A stretch of 64,000 nucleotides of DNA from Paenibacillus sp. GP183 (GCF_900104695.1 NZ_FNSW01000001.1:4148001-4212000), one strand, 5' to 3'; numbered from the stretch's first letter, positions 8,520-17,142 are shown. Notes: generated from the letters alone by a model not told the origin. Numbers and translations are program-made.

Positions 8520-9242
8520 TCACTCCTCCTCATTAAATATAGAGCTGCCCTCTCCCCAGCCTTCCAGCAATCTTCCTCCATGAGGTTCGAGTGCGCGGTC
8601 GACGAATGGAATTAGAAGTTCGACGGTTTCTTTTTTATAAAAACAATCAAGAGCGTTTAAAAATTCGTCGCACAACGCCTTGTCGTATTCCGCAAGAGAA
8701 CGTACCGCCCATTTGCCTATCCCGATCCATTGGCCGTTTGCTCGCAAAATAAAATTGGTGACCAGCTCGGTTAGTTGATTTACGATAAACAAGTTTTCAT
8801 GATAGGAGTTTGCATCGGACAAATCTTCCAGGCCTTCCGTTATTTGATACCGAACCTGGTTCCTTTCATCCCATGTCCATTCGAAGGGTCCTTGGGACAT
8901 GAGATCTCGCGCTTCCGACCGGATTTCTTCCGCAAATCCTGTATCTACAATCGTTTCTCCTTCTGCACACATACGGATCATCGAAGGAAGACCGCTTCTT
9001 CGGGCTTCATCAAAAAAAGAACGATAAACACTGCGGGTTAACACAAAGGCCTCAATGGGCCAGCCATACCCGGTGAAGTTTTGTTTGAAAGGGAACTGGG
9101 AATCGTCAAACACGACGATGTCCAGATCGGAATTCGGGGTCAAATTCCGATTCGCGGCACTTCCTCCCAAAAACGCCACAAATGCATTGGGAAAATGCTT
9201 TTTTATAAATTTTCTGGCGGCTACTTTTGGGCTATATCTCAT
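8520..9242 (-). CDS. Nucleotidyltransferase-fold protein
   Basis: This 240-residue protein has the minimal nucleotidyltransferase signature near residue 25: FLGGSAANRNLTPNSDLDIVVF (GS followed by DxD metal ligands). A helical C-terminal half resembles that of aminoglycoside nucleotidyltransferase-like proteins. Such proteins transfer AMP to small molecules or proteins; the substrate is unknown and resistance should not be assumed. It starts at an ATG with GAGGTGATG upstream. It is transcribed toward the shared terminator at 8454. Confidence 0.75.
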   Translation of the reverse strand: MRYSPKVAARKFIKKHFPNAFVAFLGGSAANRNLTPNSDLDIVVFDDSQFPFKQNFTGYGWPIEAFVLTRSVYRSFFDEARRSGLPSMIRMCAEGETIVDTGFAEEIRSEARDLMSQGPFEWTWDERNQVRYQITEGLEDLSDANSYHENLFIVNQLTELVTNFILRANGQWIGIGKWAVRSLAEYDKALCDEFLNALDCFYKKETVELLIPFVDRALEPHGGRLLEGWGEGSSIFNEEE

Positions 9243-9313
9243 CTAACCATCACCTCTGAATACAGAGTATGTAGGTGACCGAACAGTGGTTAGTCATCAT
9301 TTTGGTAATCCAA

Positions 9314-9347
9314 CAAAAAAAGGCCAGCCAGAATTGACTGGCTGACC
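9314..9347 (-). terminator. Terminator after YjcZ copy 3
   Basis: On the minus strand GGTCAGCCAGTC pairs with GACTGGCTGGCC-like arms, followed by seven T residues. A closely related hairpin ends copy 5 at 10645. Confidence 0.75.
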
Positions 9348-9374
9348 TGATAATGCTCCTTTACAATGACCCTA

Positions 9375-9470
9375 TTAAATTATGAATCCACTGGAAACGA
9401 TGATGACTAACAGAATAAAGAGAACCAAGACAAAAGCGAAATGATGTCCAAATCCGCCAACTGCGCCCAT
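9375..9470 (-). CDS. YjcZ-family tiny transmembrane peptide, copy 3
   Basis: Thirty-one residues with an MGAVGGFGHHF head, the common FVLVLFILLVII helix and a one-residue longer end (VSSGFII). The AAAGGAG site is kept, but the long upstream block is not: only 62 bases separate it from copy 4. Copies 3 and 4 may be transcribed together, which would fit a local tandem duplication. Confidence 0.85.
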   Translation of the reverse strand: MGAVGGFGHHFAFVLVLFILLVIIVSSGFII

Positions 9471-9532
9471 TCGTATTCACTCCTTTCATGTCAATGGCCC
9501 TATTACATTGAGTGTTGCACCTTCCGTCCTTA

Positions 9533-9625
9533 TTAAATGATGAAGGTGGAAAGAATAATGACTAACAGAATAAAGAGAACCAAGACAAAAGCGAAAGGAC
9601 GTCCAAATCCGCCAACTACGCTCAT
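9533..9625 (-). CDS. YjcZ-family tiny transmembrane peptide, copy 4
   Basis: Thirty residues, MSVVGGFGRPF followed by the shared helix. It differs from copy 2 only at residue 3. It carries the full conserved upstream block and is probably the first gene of a two-gene unit with copy 3. Confidence 0.85.
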   Translation of the reverse strand: MSVVGGFGRPFAFVLVLFILLVIILSTFII

Positions 9626-9760
9626 TCGTATTCACTCCTTTCAACCAAGAATCCTTATATTATATTTTTTTATTTCGGAAATGCTTGGGTAGATGCGGCT
9701 TCTAAAAAGTCTAATTTTCAGACAACCATAGCAAAATAGACTTCAGCCTTGGTTATTGGC
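9626..9760 (-). promoter_or_regulatory. Conserved YjcZ upstream block, copy 4
   Basis: ATAACCAAGG, AAAATTAGAC, ACCCAAGCATTTCCGAA, TAAAAAAATATAATATAA and GAAAGGAGTGAATACGA appear in order. The rest of the gap to 9882 holds no other recognisable signal. Confidence 0.6.
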
Positions 9761-9882
9761 ACATTTAGCTGCGAATGGTTGGATATACAAACAGATGGCT
9801 TGTGCACCTCATATCATAACAATACGCATATCAAAAAAAGAAAGATTGCCGAAATACGGCTCTTTTATAGGGAGAGGGGCTT

Positions 9883-10191
9883 ATGAAAACATATGAGAAT
9901 TTCAAAATACGTTTAACAACACATGCTCACAAGCGGTACTGCGAGAGGGTACAACATATTTCCTACGAAGAACTGACCGATCAGTGTAATCAGCAGCTCT
10001 ATAAAAGGGAATACGATCATAACAAAAATTGGTTCATCCATCTTAGCGGCGTTTGGTGGAGTTATGAAGTTGAAGGCGATGTTATGAAGTTTTTAACTTG
10101 TTATGGAAAAACGACAGCGAATCTCCCAGCTGGTCTAAAATGGGCGCAGCGGCATAATGACAGCTTAGACCTTCAAACCATTGTTTCATAA
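9883..10191 (+). CDS. Hypothetical protein, possibly DUF4258-like
   Basis: This 102-residue protein has a GGGAGAGGGG site before the ATG. The N-terminal pattern (RLTTHAHKRYCERV) with a central beta region (WFIHLSGVWWSYEVEGDVMKFLTCYG) recalls DUF4258 and other small RelE-like folds, in which a His and Arg near the N-terminus are conserved. No antitoxin-like partner lies next to it, so a toxin role is not supported. It ends before a strong terminator at 10301. Confidence 0.55.
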   Translation: MKTYENFKIRLTTHAHKRYCERVQHISYEELTDQCNQQLYKREYDHNKNWFIHLSGVWWSYEVEGDVMKFLTCYGKTTANLPAGLKWAQRHNDSLDLQTIVS

Positions 10192-10300
10192 AGTTTCATA
10201 CAAAGGGTATATGTGTGACTTGTATGCTGAGGAGATTGAGGATCTGGCAAGCGGAGCTTGAATGGTGAACTATCGATTAAAAAAGCAAAAATTATACGAC

Positions 10301-10337
10301 GAAGAGCTGTCTGTGGAAACAGTCAGCTCTTCTTTTC
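10301..10337 (+). terminator. Terminator
   Basis: GAAGAGCTG and CAGCTCTTC arms around a 14-base loop, followed by TTTT. It lies between the convergent genes at 9883 and 10349. Confidence 0.8.
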
Positions 10338-10348
10338 TAGACTGCATC

Positions 10349-10543
10349 TCAATCCTTCTCAACAGAAGGAGGATAATCAGCTTTTAACTGTTCAATTGAT
10401 TCGTATTTGGGAGTTTCAAAGACAAATAAAGCCGGTGCCTTATCCGTTCTGTCTTTGATAATATGTCCATAGAACTTCCCCAGCTTTTCAAAAATGAACA
10501 TGTTTTTACCAGGCTCATCGAGTAACGGGTATTTTTCGATCAT
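10349..10543 (-). CDS. Small hypothetical protein
   Basis: A 64-residue soluble protein (MIEKYPLLDEPGKNMFIFEKLG) with a perfect GGAGGTG site seven bases before its ATG, which argues that it is translated. The composition is ordinary and no motif is recognised. It is convergent with the gene at 9883. Confidence 0.6.
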   Translation of the reverse strand: MIEKYPLLDEPGKNMFIFEKLGKFYGHIIKDRTDKAPALFVFETPKYESIEQLKADYPPSVEKD

Positions 10544-10644
10544 AAAGCACCTCCAGTAATACTGATTCTACACATAGAATGAAACTCCTTCCTTGAAGAT
10601 ATTTCTTCAAGGTTGCTAAACATGGAAATCGATAAGAAATGGTC

Positions 10645-10680
10645 AAAAAAAAGGCCACCCATAACTGAATGGCTGACCAG
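10645..10680 (-). terminator. Terminator after YjcZ copy 5
   Basis: GGTCAGCCATTC and GAATGGG/TGGCC arms, followed by eight T residues on the minus strand. It is similar to the hairpin at 9314. Confidence 0.7.
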
Positions 10681-10709
10681 ATAACACTCAATCCGTTAAA
10701 ATGAGCTTA

Positions 10710-10802
10710 TTAAATTATGAAGGTAGAAAGAATGATGACCAACAGAATAAAGAGAACCAAGATAAAACCGATATGACGTCCAAATCCACCAACTGCGCTC
10801 AT
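10710..10802 (-). CDS. YjcZ-family tiny transmembrane peptide, copy 5
   Basis: Thirty residues, MSAVGGFGRHIGFI followed by the shared helix and STFII end. It is the most diverged of the clustered copies, with changes only at residues 10, 11, 12 and 14. It keeps the AAAGGAGTGAATACGA leader. Confidence 0.85.
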   Translation of the reverse strand: MSAVGGFGRHIGFILVLFILLVIILSTFII

Positions 10803-10935
10803 TCGTATTCACTCCTTTCAACCATTATATTTATATTATATTTTTTTATTTCGGATTTGCTTGGGTAAATGCTATAACTAAAAGTCTAATTTTATTCCAA
10901 TGCTAGAAAGCTAGACTTAAATCCTTGGTTATACA
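10803..10935 (-). promoter_or_regulatory. Conserved YjcZ upstream block, copy 5
   Basis: It has the same modules as the other copies, with one changed stretch (CCCAAGCAAATCCGAA instead of CCCAAGCATTTCCGAA). The AT-rich TATAATATAA core and ATAACCAAGG are kept. Confidence 0.6.
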
Positions 10936-10946
10936 GCGATATCAAC

Positions 10947-11597
10947 TCATCTTGGGCGAATCAATGGATAAATAGTGGAGAACAACCCCGCAGCAATAAC
11001 TTCATGTCCCTGATCATTGGGATGTACATCTGCGAAACCGCGTAAAGCATCCTCGGCCTTTCCACCTCGGTATCCGTATATTAACCTGTGCTCGTGACCG
11101 GAAAACCACTGATCCACCCGGGCAACCTGACAAGAATTCGTTGTCGCGGATGCAATAATAAGTTCATTCAATATGCCAATGGCATCGACCGCAATCACGG
11201 TGTTTGGGAATGGATTGTATTGGGTGCAGCAGATGATATGCTTTACTTTCATCAGTCGGACTAAACCCAGTATCAGATCGAGTCTTTTTTTGAAGTTCTT
11301 CATCATCTCCTGAATGGGTTTAGCGGGTTCCTGGAGCGAGGACAACCCATAATGAATCAGATCATTGCCGCCGATCCATACCGTAACCACTTTAGCACAA
11401 CCAAGGAACGAAGGATCTATATAGATCTCTTCTGCAAGATCAGCACTAGTCCAGTTGGGCTCAGCAATCACGATTCGTTTTGCCTGAATTCCCTTTAATT
11501 TTAGCATTGTGGTAACTCTCGTAGGATACGCTTTAATGCTAGAGCTTGCTTTCTGACCAAATGTAATCGAATCGCCTAAAGCTATATAATTAATCAT
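10947..11597 (-). CDS. SGNH/GDSL-family hydrolase
   Basis: This 216-residue serine hydrolase has the four SGNH blocks: GDSITFG (nucleophile Ser10, block I), the block II Gly region, GGNDL (block III Asn) and DVHPNDQGH (block V Asp and His). The enzymes hydrolyse esters of lipids, acetylated sugars or thioesters. No signal peptide is present, so it is cytoplasmic. The ATG follows GTGGGAG. Substrate unknown. Confidence 0.88.
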   Translation of the reverse strand: MINYIALGDSITFGQKASSSIKAYPTRVTTMLKLKGIQAKRIVIAEPNWTSADLAEEIYIDPSFLGCAKVVTVWIGGNDLIHYGLSSLQEPAKPIQEMMKNFKKRLDLILGLVRLMKVKHIICCTQYNPFPNTVIAVDAIGILNELIIASATTNSCQVARVDQWFSGHEHRLIYGYRGGKAEDALRGFADVHPNDQGHEVIAAGLFSTIYPLIRPR

Positions 11598-11911
11598 ACT
11601 CTCCCACCTTATTACTCTATTGACTTTAACTTATGTAGGGAAAGGATGATTTTCTTATGCGATAGCCTCTTCGAGGTGTGATTATCAGTAAGATGGGCGA
11701 AGAATTATGTATGTTTTGATTTCTGGGTAAACTTAAAGGACGCTCCAGTCTTAAGTGACAGGGACGTCCCTTTTTGCTATAGTTGACCAAAACCCAATTG
11801 ACAACGAAACGTTGCAGCATTATGATACGGTTAAAAAGAATTGACCGTTGTAATAAGCAAGGAATGAAGAGCACCTTTCTAGTCGGTCAAATGGGAGAGG
11901 AGGGTCAGATC
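11598..11911. other. Intergenic region with a weak hairpin
   Basis: This is the divergent gap between the SGNH hydrolase and the HTH regulator. A hairpin with AAAGGACG and CGTCCCTTTT arms lies at 11735-11775 and may be a terminator or leader structure. An in-frame extension of the downstream gene from 11783 lacks an RBS and is not treated as coding. Confidence 0.45.
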
Positions 11912-12514
11912 GTGAAGCTGCAGCCTGTGTATGTTATCCGTGATCTGGAACAGTTAAAAACCGTAAGTGATCCCCTGCGCAGCAAGGTATTGGTGTATCT
12001 GATTGAGAAGGCTTACACCGGCCAACAGCTGGCGAAGCTGCTTGGCATGGCTCGCGCCAAGGTACATTATCATTTGAACGAGCTGGAGAAGCACGGTTTT
12101 ATCATCGTCATCCGTACAGAGCTTAAGAATGGCATTGTACAAAAGTTTTACCGCTCGGTCGCTCGGGGGTTCGTTCCCAGCGATGAACTGCTTCCCTATG
12201 TGTCGGAAGTGGAAAATTATTTTCGTGAAACCACACTGAATACATTGGCGCGTGCTCGGCTTAGAGCTTTATCTGCACCGGAGGAGGCGTTTCAAATCCC
12301 ATCCTCCGACCGGACTCAGTGGTCCCGAATGGCCACGCAGGTCGAAGTGAAGATGAGCAAAGAAAAATTTGCTGCTTGGCTGACCCGATTCCGAACCATG
12401 ATGTTTGAGCTCGATCAACATCAGGAGGATAAGGGTGAATGGTTTTACCTGACAACAGTAGGATTTCAAATTGATGAGCCGTCTTTTGCGGCCGATGATG
12501 AAGAGGAGAGATAG
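11912..12514 (+). CDS. ArsR-type winged-helix transcriptional regulator
   Basis: This is a protein of about 200 residues. Residues 10-80 form a winged helix typical of ArsR-like regulators (LKTVSDPLRSKVLVYL, GQQLAKLLGMARAKVHYHLNELEKHGFI), followed by a longer effector or dimerisation region. An in-frame start at 11783 has no ribosome site; the GTG at 11912 follows GAGAGGAGGG at seven bases and leads straight into the HTH. It ends three bases before the M29 aminopeptidase, so the two form an operon. The regulated signal is not visible. Confidence 0.8.
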   Translation: MKLQPVYVIRDLEQLKTVSDPLRSKVLVYLIEKAYTGQQLAKLLGMARAKVHYHLNELEKHGFIIVIRTELKNGIVQKFYRSVARGFVPSDELLPYVSEVENYFRETTLNTLARARLRALSAPEEAFQIPSSDRTQWSRMATQVEVKMSKEKFAAWLTRFRTMMFELDQHQEDKGEWFYLTTVGFQIDEPSFAADDEEER

Positions 12515-12517
12515 TGT

Positions 12518-13633
12518 ATGCTCGACCCAAATCTTACGAAGCTTGCCGATGTGCTTGTGAATTATTCCGTTAAGGCGAAGCCCGGCGAGAATATTTTAAT
12601 TGAAGCTTACGGAATTGATGCCGTTTTGGTACGTGAATTGGTGAAAAAAGTACATAAAGCCGGCGCACATCCTTTTGTCAACCTTAGAGATCATACGATT
12701 CTTCGCCAACTGATCATGGAAGGCACTGAAGCCCAAATGAAAACTTGGGCCGATTACGACTCTCATCAGATGAGGCAGATGCAGGGCTATATCGGTATTC
12801 GCGGCGGAGCCAACATCAACGAACTGTCGGACGTTCCTGCAGACCGGCTCAAGCTGTATAATTCGCTTTATTATTCCCCCGTACATTTTGATATTAGAGT
12901 CAAAAAGACCCGTTGGGTAGTGCTTCGCTATCCATCGCCTTCCATGGCGCAGCTGGCCAGCATGAGTACGGAGGCTTTTGAGAAATTCTACTTTGATGTG
13001 TGTACGATGGATTACAGCAAAATGTCCAAGGCTATGGACGCATTGAAAGCGTTAATGGATCGCACAGATAAAGTTCAGCTCAAAGGGCCTGGAACTGACC
13101 TAACCTTCTCAATCAAAGGCATCGGCAGCATCAAATGTGACGGCGAGCTTAACATCCCGGACGGCGAGGTATATTCGGCACCTGTTCGCGACTCAGTTAA
13201 TGGCGTGCTGACCTATAATACACCGACACCGCACGACGGCTTTACCTTCGAGAACATTCGATTTGAATTCGAGAACGGAAAAATTGTGAAAGCGACCTCG
13301 AATGACACAGCGAGAATCAATGAGATCTTGGATGCGGATGAAGGCGCGCGTTATATCGGCGAGTTCGCCATTGGCGTAAATCCATACATCCAATATCCGA
13401 TGAAAGATACACTATTCGATGAGAAGATTGACGGTAGCTTTCACTTCACGCCAGGGAACAGCTACGATGACGCCTACAATGGCAACCGATCGTCGCTTCA
13501 TTGGGATATCGTCTGCATCCAACGTCCGGATTACGGCGGCGGCGAAATCTGGTTCGATGGCAAGCTGATCCGCAAGGATGGTCGCTTTGTGCTCCCCGAG
13601 CTGGAGCAATTAAACCCCGAGAATTTAAAATAA
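12518..13633 (+). CDS. M29-family aminopeptidase
   Basis: This 371-residue protein belongs to the thermophilic-aminopeptidase family (AmpS/PepS/aminopeptidase T), a two-metal cytoplasmic exopeptidase releasing N-terminal residues from peptides. It shows the family landmarks GTDLTFSIKG, the metal-ligand Glu region CDGELNIPDGEVYSAPV, LDADEGARYIGEFAIG with a second Glu, and the C-terminal His/Asp region LHWDIVCIQRPDYGGGEIWFDG. It follows the HTH gene by three bases and is closed by the terminator at 13662. Its length is normal for the family. Confidence 0.92.
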   Translation: MLDPNLTKLADVLVNYSVKAKPGENILIEAYGIDAVLVRELVKKVHKAGAHPFVNLRDHTILRQLIMEGTEAQMKTWADYDSHQMRQMQGYIGIRGGANINELSDVPADRLKLYNSLYYSPVHFDIRVKKTRWVVLRYPSPSMAQLASMSTEAFEKFYFDVCTMDYSKMSKAMDALKALMDRTDKVQLKGPGTDLTFSIKGIGSIKCDGELNIPDGEVYSAPVRDSVNGVLTYNTPTPHDGFTFENIRFEFENGKIVKATSNDTARINEILDADEGARYIGEFAIGVNPYIQYPMKDTLFDEKIDGSFHFTPGNSYDDAYNGNRSSLHWDIVCIQRPDYGGGEIWFDGKLIRKDGRFVLPELEQLNPENLK

Positions 13634-13661
13634 GGATAGTACCTCACATGGGCCGCGTAAA

Positions 13662-13698
13662 AAACCGTCTGATTCCTTAAAAGAGTCGGACGGTTTTT
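13662..13698 (+). terminator. Terminator after M29 aminopeptidase
   Basis: AAACCGTCTGA and TCGGACGGTTT arms, followed by a run of T residues. Confidence 0.88.
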
Positions 13699-13750
13699 TT
13701 ACTTGTGTTTGATGCGAGCTCACCGGGCTCAGGGCATCAGGTCGGGCCGG

Positions 13751-14608
13751 CTATTTTTCCATACGTGTCAGCGCCTGATACTGCTTGGGAGGGAGGCCGA
13801 CGGTCTTTTTGAAGCTGCGGATAAAATTGGAGTAATCGTTGAAGCCGGCGAGCTGGCAAGCATCGGTGACGTTGCTCCCGGCTTTCAGCAGCATTTTGGC
13901 TTTGGCGATGCGCTTGAACAGGATATGCTCATGGATGGTGCTTCCTGTGTGCTTTTTGAACAAACGGCACAGGTAGGAGCGGTTCATGAAAAAGGTATGC
14001 TCGAGCTTGTCCAGCGACAGATCCTGATCCAGGTAGTTATCGATATAGTGCAGTAGATCCCTCAGTTTCCCCGGAATAGCGGATGGTTCATCGCTCTGTC
14101 CATGCTGCTCGCTGTTAAAAGCACGGCCCAGAAAGACCAGCAGCTCCAAAAAGGCAGTTAAATAAAGAATGTCCGATCCTGCAGCTGTTCGCGGCATGCT
14201 GAGCTTTTCCAGACGGTCAAACAAGTGAAGAAGCTCCTGAAGCCTCTGATCCGAGAAGCGCATATGATTTTGTTCACCCAGCGGACGATTAGTGAAGCAT
14301 CCCAGCAGGTCAAAGTCCGGAGAGCTCAGCTCCGCGACCACTGCAGGGTTAAAATGGATGACGATAACTTCATACCTTTGATTGGATTGGAAGTTGGGCT
14401 TATGCAGCTCATTGCTGTTCATCACGAGCAGATCGCCGTATTGCAGCGGGTAAACTTGTTTTTCAATAAAATAATGAACATGTCCTGTGAGAAAAAAGTA
14501 GATTTCAAAGAGCTCTTGATGCTGGTGAAAATCTACTTTAGGCAGCTCATTTCGAACGGTATGGCTATAATAAATAGACTTTTGCAAATCCTCATAAACC
14601 TCCAGCAT
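13751..14608 (-). CDS. AraC-family transcriptional regulator with cupin sensor
   Basis: This protein of about 285 residues has an N-terminal cupin-type effector domain (HQHQELFEIYFFLTGHVHYFIEKQVYPLQYGDLLVMNSNELHK) and a C-terminal double HTH (LDKLEHTFFMNRSYLCRLFKKHTGSTIHEHI and ITDACQLAGFNDYSNFIRSFKKTVGLPPKQY-type region). A longer frame from 14713 exists, but the ATG at 14608 has AGGAGGACTT immediately upstream and begins where the family does. It is divergent from the sugar isomerase gene at 14738, 129 bases away, and probably controls it in response to a sugar or polyol. That last point is inference from arrangement. Confidence 0.88.
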   Translation of the reverse strand: MLEVYEDLQKSIYYSHTVRNELPKVDFHQHQELFEIYFFLTGHVHYFIEKQVYPLQYGDLLVMNSNELHKPNFQSNQRYEVIVIHFNPAVVAELSSPDFDLLGCFTNRPLGEQNHMRFSDQRLQELLHLFDRLEKLSMPRTAAGSDILYLTAFLELLVFLGRAFNSEQHGQSDEPSAIPGKLRDLLHYIDNYLDQDLSLDKLEHTFFMNRSYLCRLFKKHTGSTIHEHILFKRIAKAKMLLKAGSNVTDACQLAGFNDYSNFIRSFKKTVGLPPKQYQALTRMEK

Positions 14609-14737
14609 ATAAGTCCTCCTTTGCTGTACAAGGTCAATAAAAGCATTTTTTAGCCCATTATTTGCAATGAATACGTTTTTATTATACTGCAAAATGAAGA
14701 TAATCAACACCATCTATTTCTTATGCGGGAGGATATT

Positions 14738-15589
14738 ATGAAACTGTCTGTGTTTACCGTGATGACGCCGGATTTAACGAAGGAAGAGCTAATCACTGCT
14801 GCTGCAGCGGCAGGAATTTCAGGCGTGGAATGGAGATATGCCCCGATTTCTCAAGAAGCAGCGAGTCAAGAGCCATCCTATTGGGGGAATAATCTGTCCA
14901 CCATTGTACCGGGGACCTCCGATGAGGAATTGGAGAACTTGCGTGAGCAAGTTCAAAGCCACGGCATACAAACCATCAGCGTGACGCCTTATTTAACTTG
15001 CGGTGATGTGGCTGGCACGGAAAAAGTGATGCAGATCGCCAAAAAGCTGGATGCAGGCTTTATTCGAGTGGGCGTACCTCGTTACAACGGCAGCAAGAAC
15101 TACAATGACCTTTATGCGGAAGCGGTGGATTATTTGCACCATGTTCAGGAGCTTTCCCGGCAATATGGGATAAAAGGCTTGTTAGAAATCCATCATGTGA
15201 CGATTGCGCCTAGTACAGGTTTGGCGCATCGACTTGTTTCCCATTTTGATCCTGAACATATCGGAGTACTGCATGATGCCGGCAATATGGTGCATGAAGG
15301 ATTTGAGAATTTTCGCATGGGGCTCGAACTCTTAGGTCCGTATTTGGCCCATGTTCATGTAAAAAATGCCGGATGGGAACGCACCGGTCGCATCGTGGAC
15401 GGAATGGAGGAGTGGACCTGCAAATGGATGCCGCTGCAACAAGGAATTGCTAATTGGAAGCTCCTGCTGGGCGATTTAAAATCGGTAGGCTATGAGGGTT
15501 ATCTGGGTTTCGAGGATTTTAGCGGACATATGGATTCTGTTTCACTGCTGTCCTATTTTGGGCAAAAGGTTAAGGAATGGTTGAATTAA
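14738..15589 (+). CDS. Sugar phosphate isomerase/epimerase (AP endonuclease 2 fold)
   Basis: This TIM-barrel protein of about 283 residues belongs to the xylose-isomerase-like family that interconverts sugars or inositol-type polyols with a bound divalent metal. It shows GISGVEWRY, the Glu of GLLEIHH, the Asp/His of HDAGNMVHEG, HVHVKNAG and the C-terminal Glu of YLGFEDFSG. An in-frame ATG at 14723 has no RBS; the ATG at 14738 follows GGGAGGAT. It is divergent from an AraC-family regulator and is the likely target of it. Specific substrate not determinable. Confidence 0.85.
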   Translation: MKLSVFTVMTPDLTKEELITAAAAAGISGVEWRYAPISQEAASQEPSYWGNNLSTIVPGTSDEELENLREQVQSHGIQTISVTPYLTCGDVAGTEKVMQIAKKLDAGFIRVGVPRYNGSKNYNDLYAEAVDYLHHVQELSRQYGIKGLLEIHHVTIAPSTGLAHRLVSHFDPEHIGVLHDAGNMVHEGFENFRMGLELLGPYLAHVHVKNAGWERTGRIVDGMEEWTCKWMPLQQGIANWKLLLGDLKSVGYEGYLGFEDFSGHMDSVSLLSYFGQKVKEWLN

Positions 15590-15628
15590 TATAAGCTTGA
15601 ATGGATTTTTAAACTTTAAGCTTGCGCT

Positions 15629-15658
15629 CATTCCCATATATGGGGATGGGTTTTTTTG
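15629..15658 (+). terminator. Terminator after sugar isomerase
   Basis: ATTCCC and GGGGAT arms around ATATAT, then seven T residues. Confidence 0.7.
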
Positions 15659-15670
15659 TTGGAGAGAAAG

Positions 15671-15976
15671 CTAAGCTCGGTGTTTGCCTTTGCGAATTTC
15701 TTCGGTTACTACGAAAGCGAGCTCTTCGTTGCCAAACAGAGAAAGCACCCCCAATAACGTATCATCGGGCACATCACCGGCCTCTTCCTTGGGTACAGTG
15801 AGATCAAGGGCTTGACGAAGCGAAGCATTATCCTTTTGCTCCGGATAGGCATTGCGGTAAAGTTCGGCCGGGTCGAGGTCATGGTTCACGCACCATTGGG
15901 CAAATATAAGAATCATCATATTTTCTTCACGTTGGTAATTACGGATCACTTCATCTTCGATTTCTTTGTTACTCAT
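15671..15976 (-). CDS. Hypothetical acidic protein
   Basis: About 101 residues, soluble, mostly helical and rich in Glu and Asp (MSNKEIEDEVIRNYQREENMM). No family is recognised. A longer frame starts at 16015, but AAAGGAGGG lies nine bases before the ATG at 15976, inside that extension, so the shorter start is chosen. It is convergent with the sugar isomerase and divergent from the deacetylase gene. Confidence 0.65.
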   Translation of the reverse strand: MSNKEIEDEVIRNYQREENMMILIFAQWCVNHDLDPAELYRNAYPEQKDNASLRQALDLTVPKEEAGDVPDDTLLGVLSLFGNEELAFVVTEEIRKGKHRA

Positions 15977-16125
15977 GGGATGAAACCCTCCTTTACCATA
16001 ATCAGATGGTTTCATTATAACGAATGCAAAGGTGGATTCACAACCTCCGTATTCGGATAACGATCATCCAAATCGCACAACATAAACAAGAATAAGATGC
16101 GGCAGACTTTTGGGGAGGTTAAACA

Positions 16126-17142
16126 ATGAAGCATCTAATGATCTTTAGCGTTATCTTTATTTCAAGCTGCCTTCTGCCAGGCTGCGGGTTTAAGAGCAGT
16201 CATCAGCAAGATCACAGCAGTGAAGGCGTCATACCGGACGTACTTGCACCCAATGGGGTAAGTATACCTTCAGAGCATCCAATCCTGCCTCCGGTTATGG
16301 CTAAGTCGAGGCAGCTTTTCCCATTGGATAAGCCTAAGTCCGAGCTTAATCTAGAAGCCAAAGCCCCGGCTAATTCATCTGTGCTTAACCCGAGCTCTCA
16401 AACCAGCAGGAATAAAAGCAAAGCCGAGTATCGTGAACCCAAAAAATCAGTTCCGGTCGGGCAACGACGCATAGCCCATAAATCATTGTCTCTGTCGGAG
16501 CTCCGAAAAAAATATGACCGCACATTTATATTATCCGGACCCGTAACAGAGAAGAAAGTGGCCTTGACCTTTGACGATGGCCCTGATGAGATATTTACGC
16601 GGCAGGTTCTGGATGTCTTGAAGCAAAACAATGTAAATGCGACCTTCTTCGTGATTGGCAAACGCGCTGAGGCTCACCCTGAGATCATAGCCAGAATGAT
16701 ACGAGAAGGCCATATTGTCGGGAATCATTCATACACCCATGCAGACTTATCCAAGCTGTCCATATCAAACTTCAAGAAGCAGATCGACGATACGCAATCT
16801 ATCCTGAAACCGATCACCGGGTATATACCGAAACTGCTTCGTCCTCCTTATGGGGCCATCAATGAGCAGCAGGTTCGCTGGGCCATGGACCATGGTTATC
16901 TGATCATCAATTGGAATGTAGATTCTTTAGATTGGAAAGGAATTAGCGCCGACAAGGTTTCTCATAATGTCCTATCTGCCAATCGTCAAGGCGCAATCAT
17001 CCTGCAGCATTGCGGAGGAGGCGAAGGGGAAGACTTGTCAGGTTCCGTTAAAGCCATACCCACCATTATACGGACGTTGAAAAGCCAAGGCTACGAAATG
17101 GTAACCATCCCTGAGCTGCTGCATGTGTCCAAGAATAAATAG
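16126..17142 (+). CDS. Polysaccharide deacetylase lipoprotein (NodB homology)
   Basis: This 338-residue protein begins with a type II signal peptide ending in lipobox LPGC (Cys about residue 21), so it is anchored outside the membrane. A low-complexity linker of about 110 residues follows, then a carbohydrate esterase 4 domain: ALTFDDGPD (catalytic base and metal Asp), GNHSYTHADLS (metal His pair), LLRPPYGA and IILQHCGG. The family removes N-acetyl groups from peptidoglycan or other glycans. The ATG has a GGGGAGG site. It is followed by two tandem hairpins at 17142. Confidence 0.92.
   Translation: MKHLMIFSVIFISSCLLPGCGFKSSHQQDHSSEGVIPDVLAPNGVSIPSEHPILPPVMAKSRQLFPLDKPKSELNLEAKAPANSSVLNPSSQTSRNKSKAEYREPKKSVPVGQRRIAHKSLSLSELRKKYDRTFILSGPVTEKKVALTFDDGPDEIFTRQVLDVLKQNNVNATFFVIGKRAEAHPEIIARMIREGHIVGNHSYTHADLSKLSISNFKKQIDDTQSILKPITGYIPKLLRPPYGAINEQQVRWAMDHGYLIINWNVDSLDWKGISADKVSHNVLSANRQGAIILQHCGGGEGEDLSGSVKAIPTIIRTLKSQGYEMVTIPELLHVSKNK

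Noticed and set aside
9883-10543. Toxin-antitoxin pair (102- and 64-residue small proteins)
   Set aside because: The genes are convergent, not an operon, with a terminator between them and no antitoxin DNA-binding motif.
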